Part shown: piece by piece, positions 27,301-34,376 of the stretch
Position numbering within the stretch: the first letter of the stretch is position 1
Layout: each line of letters starts with the position of its first letter
From: Planctomycetota bacterium
GTDB taxonomy: Bacteria; Planctomycetota; JAPUJT01
Length of the DNA stretch: 64,000 bases
Reading direction: 5' to 3'
Assembly: GCA_027296055.1 (NCBI GenBank)
Contig: JAPUJT010000065.1
Span: 1-64,000, forward strand
Notes under the pieces: model-generated
The model's input: the letters and a program-made list of their open reading frames with translations, nothing else
The model's database searches: none
What the model was told of the DNA's origin: nothing
Position numbers and translations under genes: made by a program

Positions 27301-27361
27301 CGCACGCGGATAGGAGGAAGAAGGCCCCCGCCAACATGAGCTTCAAGAAAACGCTACGCAT
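24335..27361 (-). CDS. Lipoprotein with four IPT/TIG domains and seven delta-60 repeats
   Basis: 1008 residues. The signal peptide (LMLAGAFFLLSAC) has lipobox LSAC, and a short alanine-rich stretch leads to a run of eleven glycines. After an N-terminal beta domain of about 150 residues (with YDDVNGDGALDAGDALL, calcium-like) come four IPT/TIG domains starting ITSVVPNQGTQSGG, ISSVTPNMGCRSGG, ITAVSPTQGFIPGG and ILSISPLIGTISGG. Seven delta-60 repeats of about 55 residues follow (LDxxFG, GAAGG, GRILVTGQS). Such repeats probably fold as a propeller in surface proteins. It shares the IPT/TIG type with the genes at 7842 and 11977. Its role is inferred to be at the cell surface. Confidence 0.85.
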   Translation of the reverse strand: MRSVFLKLMLAGAFFLLSACAPTVWIGVAAIAASGGGGGGGGGGGSSDLRVSNGANNPGQDPNGLIAFPGDVDVELFQIMLTASSQDVDVSTVTFHAGGCGDDSIAGVTQVNLYDDVNGDGALDAGDALLGGPRQYSGDDGDVTFTLSPAVTISVGVPRHWLLVYDFDPTVMSFDEFCADLWDGSDFVATVGGNTASVSVSNNVYGCLEIDPLPRITSVVPNQGTQSGGDLVQIGTTNFIFDDFLSSPPSIVRFDGVDASNITGVSTTEFTVTTPSVVSLGFVDVLVIAQSGDQATLAGGFNYVPPGPNCSISSVTPNMGCRSGGTTVTITGMDFENDPGTTVDCGGSSGTSVTYVNATTITFVTPAGTVGFADVVVTSMSTTCFLPNGFEYVFCPTITAVSPTQGFIPGGETVTITTQDFIDDFTVTPPTAVQFGGLDATNIVPVDASTITADTPAAPSEGLVDVVVTAGAAAQQATATNAYEYLPIVNCTILSISPLIGTISGGTTVMIGGTGFGSPPQFPMVLFGGLPATIDPSSTDTLIVCTTPPGAMFGPADVDVMNATGGVCQVLGGFAYDIVGALDPSFNGQGWVSLTGAAGGQDDTGYDISTDSTGRILVTGSSRAGAGADLAMALWVFNDDGTLDSSFGSGATGGIVVENNPLGGSGDDIGRSIVINASDRIYLVGQTPNLLLSNVALAIWAYNPDGTAYVSFGSPPGLAFFNNLAGGGGNDQGTAILDVGNGFVAAGSSEAGFGIVYAAILKVDEFGVLDSSFGSSGVVVVRNAAGGAGDDLAWGLGADPTIGLYVTGESQGPGLNGFDMFLGRLRPSGSLDLLFGPDLTGIVSHNGAAGGSGRDAGFGVAVDSTGSLIVTGQSQGTLINREDMVLWKYGTGGFPDPAFGLGGVVSDDGAAGPFGSRDSGSDVLIDKMGRILVAGVSANDMVVWRFDSSGNRDLTFGVGGVLSHDGAAGTSGSVDFALALTLDTTGRILVTGQSSGAVSSDMVVWRIH

Positions 27362-27421
27362 ACCTCTTGCCTCCAGGGGAAGGACTGAATCTGTGAATCG
27401 CCAACAAGCACTTCACGGGAC

Positions 27422-28504
27422 TTACAGTCCCTCCTGGATGTAGATGACGGTCTCGACCGGCTTGATCTTCTCGAACAGGGCCACGGAGATCACAATCTCC
27501 TTGTTCGCATACGGGACACCCCTCCTCTTCACATGAATCCGTTTGCGGATCGGCATCGGACGGCGAGGGTCGTTCTCTATCTCCACTTCGCCGTTGATCG
27601 ACACGCTTTCGAAATCCGTGCTGTCCACGGGGAAGACCAGATCGAACTCGAGGTCCACGGTATCACCGATCGCTTCCTGGCCGTCGACGGGGCTCATGAA
27701 TTCGAAGCTCACATCCTTGGATTTCCCCGATTCGATGCGTATCAAGTCCACTCTGGACGCCGCCGAGATCTCCTCGAATCCATCCCGAAGCCGAACCATG
27801 GCGTCCGTGAACGCGATCGGCAAGAGGGCCTCCAGCAGCGAGGCCGGATCCGGAGTGATCGCCGAGGGGGGAATGATGTTCGTGAGGAGGTAGGGCATGA
27901 AAGACGACGTCCTCTCGTGAAAGTTGAGGGGCTCCCTGGCAATGCATTCGCCAAGGTCCAACGTCAGGAGGACCGTCTCCGTCTCCCAATCCGATATCTT
28001 CGCGCGAGCGCGAAAGCGAAGCTCGTAGATCTCATCGTGGATCCACTGGCTGGGAATGGCCGTGATGCCCAGGATCCAACCGGCCAGCGCCCATCCGCTG
28101 CCTGACGTTCGCGACTGAAACGATACGCCTTGCTCTTCCAGTTCGATCTGCAGGATCAGCCCCTCCCGGCTCTCGGAATCATCCGACTGCAGATCCTTCG
28201 CCAGGCCCACCGTCTCGAAGCCTCCCGAGTCTCTCAGCATCGCCGCCACGACTTGATCGAAAGCGCCGCGTGGGAACGGATAATCCTTCGCTCCCTCCTT
28301 CAGCGGCTCCGTACGACTCTCCCCGAGCGCCGTCTCCGCCAGGAGGAGGTTGGACAGCGGCCCCGGCAGCGGTTCGTCGAAGGCCGTCTTGGTTAGCGCC
28401 TCCTTGTGGTCTAGCTGGGTTCCGAAGGCCATGTGATCGTGAGCTGCACATCCCGCGACAGCTACCATCAGCCAGCCGAACAGGACGAACTTGCAGGATT
28501 TCAT
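27422..28504 (-). CDS. Hypothetical lipoprotein
   Basis: 360 residues. The signal peptide (FVLFGWLMVAVAGC) has lipobox VAGC. The first two thirds are mixed alpha/beta with one hydrophobic helix (GWALAGWILGITAIPSQW). The last third reads as a beta-sandwich (VSFEFMSPVDGQEAIGDTV, DLEFDLVFPVDSTDFESVSI, then KEIVISVALFEKI). I know no family for it. It lies 14 bp after the Ser/Thr kinase gene on the same strand, so the two may be co-transcribed. Confidence 0.6.
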   Translation of the reverse strand: MKSCKFVLFGWLMVAVAGCAAHDHMAFGTQLDHKEALTKTAFDEPLPGPLSNLLLAETALGESRTEPLKEGAKDYPFPRGAFDQVVAAMLRDSGGFETVGLAKDLQSDDSESREGLILQIELEEQGVSFQSRTSGSGWALAGWILGITAIPSQWIHDEIYELRFRARAKISDWETETVLLTLDLGECIAREPLNFHERTSSFMPYLLTNIIPPSAITPDPASLLEALLPIAFTDAMVRLRDGFEEISAASRVDLIRIESGKSKDVSFEFMSPVDGQEAIGDTVDLEFDLVFPVDSTDFESVSINGEVEIENDPRRPMPIRKRIHVKRRGVPYANKEIVISVALFEKIKPVETVIYIQEGL

Positions 28505-28517
28505 GAGACCTCTCCCC

Positions 28518-31265
28518 TTATCGATCGTCGACCCAAACTATCCGGATACAGAAGTCTTGCCCCGTCTCTGCAAACCTCTTTTCGATCGACTCGACCACTT
28601 TCTTCCCGCGAGCGACCGGGTCCACATCCTCCACGACGTTGGCCTGAGACTTGGCGTCGTCGAGAGCGGCTAGCGTCAAGTCCGACGACGTCCCCAGCAC
28701 TAAGAAGAGGCGCACGTCGCCCTTCTGTCGCCTCAGGGTTTCGGACCAGCCCTTATCGAGTGAGGGCAGCTTGGCATCCGGCGCCGACCGCCTCCCTTCA
28801 TACGGATGAATCCTGAAGGCGTCTTCCGAGCCGAGACTGAACTGGATGATGCAGAATCGTAAGTCAGCCTTCGGTGCGGTCGATACGGTGAGCGTATAGG
28901 TCTTGGAATCCCCTGCCAGCTCCGCGGCGGAGGCGGGGGTAGGAGAAGGCGTCGCGGCGCCTTCCACCGTCGGCCCTCCGTCGGGACCGAACCGCAACGT
29001 GAGCTCCAGCGGTGCGGAGTCGCCCCCAACCCTCCTGAGAAGTCTTCGCGCCTGACTCCGCTCCTTCGTGGTCAGGTCCTTGGGGAAGCCGACATCCTTC
29101 AAGATCTGATTCATTCGATCCCAGGCGCGAAGCTTCAAGGAATCCTTCAGGAAACCATCGGCCTCCGAGACCCCATCGATGAATCGCCGCACGTCATCCG
29201 GACGCTTCAGCTCGACCTCGTGAGTCGCTAGCTTCCCCGGCGCGAGCTCCATCTCCCACTTCTGGGCCTCGTGGAGCGGAAGCCGCGCTTCGAGGCGATG
29301 CTTCCCCGCGGAGAGTTCCTTCGAGAGCGGCGACTTTCCCACATACTGCCCATCGATCCGGATCCGAGCGCCAGGGGGCTGTGTCGAGACCCTCAATGTG
29401 GCGGGACGAGCTTCCAGGGAGATGGAAACAGGCGGGTTGTCTCCTCCGACGATCTCGGCGGGTACGGTCCTTGTCTCGTACCCCTCCATCTCGGCGCGAA
29501 TCTCGTACTCCCCGGGTGGGAACTCGGTCAGATTGACGGGTGCCTCACCCTTGGGCTCTCCGTCGAGGAATATCGAAGCTCCTGCGGGTTCGGACGTTAT
29601 CTGCACGGTAGCCAGGATGATGCGAAGGGTGATCTCTCTCGAGAACGCATTGCCGCCATCGATCTTCACGTTCTCGACGTGACGCTCGTAGCCTTTCAGC
29701 TCAACGACCAGCTCGCCCTCTCCCGGGGAGACATCTCTCGCAGATAGGGGAGTCACGCCAAGGTCCTCTCCCTGAAAGGTGACCCGAGCGCCCTCCGGAG
29801 TCGATCGGATCTCCATGGAGGCCGGGACCGCCGGCGGAGTCGGGGGTGGTTCCTGGTCGCCTGGCGGGGTCTCGACCTCCGGAGGCTGCAGACTGGAGTC
29901 GCTTGTTTTCGTCTCGGCCGCATCGGAACCTCCCCAATCAATGAAGACCGCCGCCCCGGCCGCGATCAGCAGGAAGACCACGACCGCGACAACGATGCCG
30001 CGGCGAGGCTTTCCGCCCGCAGCGGCCCGCCTGGGAGTGGACCTGGCGGCGCCTTTCCTGCCAGAGGAAACCCCTCCTTGAATGTCCTCGATCGTCTTCA
30101 CCAACTCGTCGTAGGATTCGAATCGCTCGTCCGGATTCTTCGCCATCATCCTCCCGATGAGGTCTTCCGCCTCTGGAGTGCAATCCGGCGCGTTCTCCCG
30201 GATGGGAGGGAGCTCCTGGAGGGTCTGCTTCTCGAGGATCGCCATGGCGGACTTGCCCGTAAAGGGAGGCTGTCCGGCGATAAGGTGGTACAGGGTTGCG
30301 CCGAGCGAATAGATGTCTGAACGGAAATCGGTCGGCTCGCCCCGGGCCTGCTCAGGGCTCATGTACAGGGGCGTGCCCAGGACGGCTCCCGTCATGGTGA
30401 CCTGTGTGGATGTCTGCACGTCCTTGGCGAGACCGAAGTCCGCCACTTTCGCTATTCCTCGGGGATTGATCCGGATGTTGTCCGGCTTGACGTCTCTATG
30501 GACGATATTGTGCTCGGAGGCCGCGGCGAGGCCCATCGCCGTCTGGCGGGTGTACTCGAGGGCCTTGTCCAACGGAATCTTCCCGTCCTTATCCAGGATA
30601 TCCTGAAGGCTCTTCCCCGGGACGAACTCCATGATGATGTAGTGCAGACTTCCCTCTTGGCCCGCGTCCATCACCTGCACGACGTTCGGGTGGATCACCA
30701 GGGCGGCCGAGCGCGACTCTCGTAGGAACCGATCCACGAATCCGGCCTGATGAACGTAGTACTCGGGAAGGATCTTCACGGCCACCTGGCGTCCCAGGTA
30801 CTCCTGTGTGGCCTGGTAGACGGCGCCCATGCCCCCCTCGCCGATCTTCCTCTCCAGCTTGCACCCGCCGAGGACCCGACCGATTATTTCATCGCCCTTG
30901 GCCTTCCCGGCCGGCTCCTGGATCATCGTCTCGAAGGCATTGAGAGCCGTGTCCTCTTCGGGAAGGCTGAGGGTCTTCTCGCACGAAGGACAGACGAATG
31001 CCTGTTTCGGATCGAGGGACTTGGCGCCGGTCTCCGTCTTGCACGCCTTGCACGAGAGTGGCGTATCAGCCTGATAGGCTATCAACCGCTCCACGACGCC
31101 ATAGGGGAGGAAGCCCTCACGGACGATGACCGCCGCCAGGGGCTCAGGCTTGCCCTCCTCCTCGGCCTTGGCCTGGATGCCCAGGGCCTTGTCGATCGCA
31201 TCCTGCTCGAGAAGGTCGAGACGTGTGAGGATGAGGGCTAGCTGGGTGTCTTGAGTCTGAGGCAT
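28518..31265 (-). CDS. Membrane Ser/Thr protein kinase with three PEGA domains
   Basis: 915 residues from ATG 31265. An earlier ATG at 31445 would translate the 30-bp repeats and is rejected. The N-terminus has a helical region and a zinc ribbon (CKAC and CPSC). The kinase domain has the glycine loop IGEGGMGAVY, VAVKIL, HRDVKPDN, DFGLAKD and MSPEQARGE, all active-type residues. After a Ser/Arg-rich linker there is one membrane helix (IVVAVVVFLLIAAGAAVFI) and three outer PEGA domains (IRSTPEGARVTFQGEDLG; ITSEPAGASIFLDGEPKG; VSTQPPGARIRIDGQYVG). A C-terminal domain of unknown type ends the protein. It is a transmembrane sensor kinase of the Pkn/Hanks type; its targets are unknown. Confidence 0.93.
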   Translation of the reverse strand: MPQTQDTQLALILTRLDLLEQDAIDKALGIQAKAEEEGKPEPLAAVIVREGFLPYGVVERLIAYQADTPLSCKACKTETGAKSLDPKQAFVCPSCEKTLSLPEEDTALNAFETMIQEPAGKAKGDEIIGRVLGGCKLERKIGEGGMGAVYQATQEYLGRQVAVKILPEYYVHQAGFVDRFLRESRSAALVIHPNVVQVMDAGQEGSLHYIIMEFVPGKSLQDILDKDGKIPLDKALEYTRQTAMGLAAASEHNIVHRDVKPDNIRINPRGIAKVADFGLAKDVQTSTQVTMTGAVLGTPLYMSPEQARGEPTDFRSDIYSLGATLYHLIAGQPPFTGKSAMAILEKQTLQELPPIRENAPDCTPEAEDLIGRMMAKNPDERFESYDELVKTIEDIQGGVSSGRKGAARSTPRRAAAGGKPRRGIVVAVVVFLLIAAGAAVFIDWGGSDAAETKTSDSSLQPPEVETPPGDQEPPPTPPAVPASMEIRSTPEGARVTFQGEDLGVTPLSARDVSPGEGELVVELKGYERHVENVKIDGGNAFSREITLRIILATVQITSEPAGASIFLDGEPKGEAPVNLTEFPPGEYEIRAEMEGYETRTVPAEIVGGDNPPVSISLEARPATLRVSTQPPGARIRIDGQYVGKSPLSKELSAGKHRLEARLPLHEAQKWEMELAPGKLATHEVELKRPDDVRRFIDGVSEADGFLKDSLKLRAWDRMNQILKDVGFPKDLTTKERSQARRLLRRVGGDSAPLELTLRFGPDGGPTVEGAATPSPTPASAAELAGDSKTYTLTVSTAPKADLRFCIIQFSLGSEDAFRIHPYEGRRSAPDAKLPSLDKGWSETLRRQKGDVRLFLVLGTSSDLTLAALDDAKSQANVVEDVDPVARGKKVVESIEKRFAETGQDFCIRIVWVDDR

Positions 31266-31362
31266 GTCGGTCGGTTCTTGAGTTAGGACTTCCCCCCAGA
31301 CAGTCCAGCCTATCACAAATAGTGGAAACAGCCACCCTTTCAGAGATAAGGCAGATAAGGGG

Positions 31363-31450
31363 GAGATAAGGGGACACTCACCTATCTCATCCGAGATAAG
31401 GGGACACTCACTTATCTCATCCGAGTTAAGGGGACACCCATTCATCTCGG
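31363..31450. repeat. Three tandem 30-bp repeats upstream of the REP transposase
   Basis: Units at 31363-31392, 31393-31422 and 31423-31450 follow GAGATAAG, GGGACACTCA, CTTATCTCATCC. GAGATAAG and CTTATCTC are complementary, so each unit can form a hairpin with GGGACACTCA in the loop. The same words build the larger palindromes at 32241-32282 and 53957-54080. They lie between the divergent kinase and REP transposase genes. Confidence 0.8.
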
Positions 31451-31559
31451 GAGGTGGCCCGATTTAGCCTTGGCTGCCGGACTGGCACGAAATGTCGGAC
31501 GCGCACGCCATAATGGGCCGCTGAACAACCCCTCTAGCTCCGCCGATGGGAGGTTTGAC

Positions 31560-32273
31560 ATGGCGAGGCTTGCGAGGGTCGTTGTACCTGGTCTTCCCCA
31601 CCACATCACCCAGCGGGGAAACCGGCGGCAACGAACGTTCTTCATCCCACTGGACTATGAGATCTACCTGGACCTGCTTGCAGAATGGAGCAAGAAGACC
31701 GGCGTCGAGATCTGTGCGTACTGCTTGATGTCGAATCACGGTCATTTGATAGGGATTCCCGAGAGTAAGGAATCGCTGAGGGAGTGTCTTTCACAGGTCC
31801 ACGCCGCCTACACCCGCATGATCAACAAGCGGATGAAGTGGAAGGGCTACCTCTGGCAGGGTCGATTCTCCTCCTTTGTCATGGACGAACCGCACTTCAT
31901 CACCGCTGTCAGGTATGTACTTCAGAATCCCGTCAAGGCAGGCCTGGTCAAGAGGCCGAGCGACTGGCCTTACTCGAGCGCCCGGGCACACCTCGGGCTG
32001 TGCGATGACCCGGTGGTGAACGTAGACCGGATGGCACGAGAGATCGATGATTGGGAAGCCTATCTCAGAATCCCGATGGAGGAGAGGGAAGCGAAACGAT
32101 TTGAGAAGCACGCGAGAACGGGCCGCCCGATCGGTTCGGACGCCTTCGTTACAGAGCTGGAGCTCCAGCTAGGGAGGACTCTGCTGCCGCAAAGGCCGGG
32201 GCCAAGGTCGCCAGACCCCTTCGCAATTGAAGCAATTAAAGGGACACACACTTATTTGGTTAGAGATAAGTGA
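31560..32273 (+). CDS. REP-associated tyrosine transposase (RAYT, Y1 HUH family)
   Basis: 237 residues from ATG 31560 (GGGAGG upstream). It opens MARLARVVVPGLPHHITQRG, the standard RAYT start. The HUH motif is His60-Gly-His62 (CLMSNHGHLIG) and the likely catalytic tyrosine is Tyr84 (HAAYTRMINKR). RYVLQNPVKAGLVKRPSDWP is the conserved C-terminal part of the domain. Such single-strand transposases nick and move REP hairpins. No tnpB is present. The gene is flanked by related palindromes on both sides, and its last codons (THTYLVRDK) and stop are encoded by the right palindrome, so gene and repeat evolved as one unit. Confidence 0.9.
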   Translation: MARLARVVVPGLPHHITQRGNRRQRTFFIPLDYEIYLDLLAEWSKKTGVEICAYCLMSNHGHLIGIPESKESLRECLSQVHAAYTRMINKRMKWKGYLWQGRFSSFVMDEPHFITAVRYVLQNPVKAGLVKRPSDWPYSSARAHLGLCDDPVVNVDRMAREIDDWEAYLRIPMEEREAKRFEKHARTGRPIGSDAFVTELELQLGRTLLPQRPGPRSPDPFAIEAIKGTHTYLVRDK

Positions 32274-32282
32274 GTGTCCCCT
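32241..32282. repeat. REP-type palindrome overlapping the RAYT stop codon
   Basis: GGGACACACACTTAT and ATAAGTGAGTGTCCC pair around an 8-base loop with one mismatch. The RAYT stop TGA lies in the right arm. The hairpin can also end transcription from both sides, since the rhodanese-like gene converges at 32287. Confidence 0.8.
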
Positions 32283-32286
32283 TATC

Positions 32287-32667
32287 TCAGTAGCGGGGGA
32301 CGGAGGGATCGACCTCGCGGGACCAGGCGTCGATGCCGCCCTTCATGAATCGGACCTTCTCGAACCCCAGGAAGAGGAGCTGCTCGGCGGCCCACTCCGA
32401 CCTCATTCCGAAATGGTCGAAAGTGACGATCTCCAGGCTCTTGTCTAGCTCGCCCGCCCGATTCACGAGCTCACCGGCCGGTATGTGAACCGCTCCGTCG
32501 ATTTGCGCCAGGGCCAGCTCACTGTGTTCCCGCACATCGATGAGCATGATCCCTTTGCATTTGGCCGGATTCAGGCCAGGAGCGGCGGGAACAGGAAGGA
32601 TCGAATCCGATCGGCCCCTCGCCTCCGAACCCTCTTGCCCCAGCCATCGCCGTATGAACTTGAACAT
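32287..32667 (-). CDS. Rhodanese-like protein lacking the catalytic cysteine
   Basis: 126 residues from ATG 32667, which overlaps the stop of the upstream GTPase gene (ATGA). The domain is a normal single rhodanese (MLIDVREHSELALAQIDGAV, HIPAGEL, FEKVRFMKGGIDAWSREVDP, SVPRY). In the active-site loop, where active family members have CxxGxRS (often YCHHGxRS), this protein reads FDHFGMRS, with Asp at the cysteine position. It therefore should not transfer sulphur and may be a binding or regulatory form. Translational coupling to two GTPases suggests a shared role that I cannot define. Confidence 0.85.
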   Translation of the reverse strand: MFKFIRRWLGQEGSEARGRSDSILPVPAAPGLNPAKCKGIMLIDVREHSELALAQIDGAVHIPAGELVNRAGELDKSLEIVTFDHFGMRSEWAAEQLLFLGFEKVRFMKGGIDAWSREVDPSVPRY

Positions 32668-34376
32668 CAGGGTGTTGCCTTGATGCCCTCGATCCTGGAT
32701 TCGACATCTCGCCAGCGCGTGTATATCGCCTCGACGGAGGCGATCTCCTGCTCGGCAGGTCGGACGAGGGCACTTGTGACCAGATCGTTCAGCGACTTCT
32801 CCAGGATCTCGCGCAGGGCGTCGGCTCTCGCCCACGCCTCGTGGCGAACGGCCCGTCTCGCCAGGGCGGCTTCGGCGACGTAGATCACGATCAGCGCCAC
32901 CGGTATCTCCAGCAGCACCCAGTGAAGCGCCCCCTCGCGGCGGAGGGCATCGTTGAACCAGACGGAGAATCCGGCTATCGAGAGGGCTACCCCCCAGGGA
33001 AGAATGTGCTGGCTGAACTTCCCCCTACGGCGAAACGGGTGGTCCTCCGCGGCTATCTGCGCCTTCGCCTTGATCCCCGCGTAGGTCTCCTCGAGCCTCT
33101 CCTCGTACTCCCGCTCCCCTATCCCGATGGTCTGAACGGGAGCGCGCTCCACGCCGAGCCCCCGCAGGCCATCCCTGACCTCATGGGCGGCGTTGGCGAG
33201 GGCCGTGTGGAATCGGCGCGCCCCACCGCTCTCCTCCCCTCCGTCGAAGAGATTCAGCAGTCCTCCGAGGAGCTCGATCGGCCCCTTCCCGCCTGTGCGG
33301 ATATCGTGGGGCGAAGGCCCGAAGCGACCGAAGATCCGCCACTCGGCCATCATGCCGACGAGGCCCGGCAGGTCATGGGCATACCTCTGCTGGAAGATCC
33401 CGGCGATCGCCCGGCGCCTCTCGTACGAGAGCGCCTCGTCCAGGATATGACGCCGGCCCGCCTCCCCGAGATACCTCTCTGCCGCCTCCAAGACGGTCCG
33501 GATGTTTCCGATGCGCCCCTCCACCTCTTCAGCGCGAAGGTCACCGCCGACCTCTGCGGCGAGAGTCCCGAGGGCCTTGACCACGTTTGCCCTCCGGATT
33601 TCCTCCCGATACTTCTCCGTGTAGCGAGAGCGAAGGTGATCCTCGAAGAGGTCGAACTCCCCGATCGAGTCGCCCTTCTTTCCCCCCTTCTGCTCGAGCG
33701 CGTCCTTCGCCGAGATCCGGAAGAGGACCGGCGAATCGATACCCTCCGCGGCCAGCGTTTCCAACAGGTCGTCCACACAGATCTCCAGGTCTGCTTCGCC
33801 GCCGGCGAAGTCGTCGACCTTGTTGAAGAGAAAGAGGAAGTTCTGCCGATAGGGCGCCTCCTGCCGTATGTAATCCGCATGGAGGCGACGATCGTTGTAC
33901 TTCTCCTTGTCCACGACCCAGAGGATCTGATCCATCTTCGGTAGGAACTCGTCGACGGTCTCGCGGCCCTCTTCCCGAAGGGAGTCGAAATCCGGGAAGT
34001 CGATGATGAGGAGGTCGCGGATCGAAGGCTCTTCGTGGTGGCTCACCTGACCATTCGCATCCAGGACGAGATCCAAGCCGCCCTCCCAATCCTTGTGGGC
34101 ATAGACGACTAACTGGGTCGTCGTGGGACGCCGGCGCGATCCGCGCGAGATCTCCTTGCCCGCCAGGGCGTTGATGATCGTGGACTTCCCGACTCCTGTC
34201 CCGCCGAGAAGCGCCAGCCTGAGAGGCCGATCTGCCGCCTGGATCGATCTTCGTATCTCCGCCATGCGCGACCGATAGCCGGCTCGCTTCTCCTCGGCGA
34301 TCATCGGGCACTCTTCGAGGAATGCGCTCAGTTCCTCGGCCGCCTCTTCGATCTTCACGCGAAGTGAATCGGTCAT
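32667..34376 (-). CDS. Dynamin-like membrane GTPase, second of a pair
   Basis: 569 residues. The GTPase domain has G1 GGTGVGKST (about residue 60), a G3 region LLIIDFPDFDSL (DxxG replaced by DFPD) and G4 NKVD (FLFNKVDDFAG). A long helical middle follows. Two hydrophobic helices (ILPWGVALSIAGFSVWF; WVLLEIPVALIVIYVAEAAL) near 465-520 suggest membrane insertion, and the C-terminus is coiled. Large GTPases encoded in tandem are typical of bacterial dynamin-like proteins, which work as pairs on membranes. The start overlaps the stop of the partner gene (ATGA, 34373-34376). Confidence 0.7.
   Translation of the reverse strand: MTDSLRVKIEEAAEELSAFLEECPMIAEEKRAGYRSRMAEIRRSIQAADRPLRLALLGGTGVGKSTIINALAGKEISRGSRRRPTTTQLVVYAHKDWEGGLDLVLDANGQVSHHEEPSIRDLLIIDFPDFDSLREEGRETVDEFLPKMDQILWVVDKEKYNDRRLHADYIRQEAPYRQNFLFLFNKVDDFAGGEADLEICVDDLLETLAAEGIDSPVLFRISAKDALEQKGGKKGDSIGEFDLFEDHLRSRYTEKYREEIRRANVVKALGTLAAEVGGDLRAEEVEGRIGNIRTVLEAAERYLGEAGRRHILDEALSYERRRAIAGIFQQRYAHDLPGLVGMMAEWRIFGRFGPSPHDIRTGGKGPIELLGGLLNLFDGGEESGGARRFHTALANAAHEVRDGLRGLGVERAPVQTIGIGEREYEERLEETYAGIKAKAQIAAEDHPFRRRGKFSQHILPWGVALSIAGFSVWFNDALRREGALHWVLLEIPVALIVIYVAEAALARRAVRHEAWARADALREILEKSLNDLVTSALVRPAEQEIASVEAIYTRWRDVESRIEGIKATP

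Noticed and set aside
31265-31445. Upstream start of the Ser/Thr kinase at 31445
   Set aside because: The extra N-terminus would be a translation of the 30-bp repeats (ECPLISDEI repeated). The ATG at 31265 starts normal kinase-type sequence.
31363-31450. Short CRISPR array
   Set aside because: The three 30-bp units are directly adjacent with no spacers between them, no cas gene is present, and the same words form the RAYT palindromes.
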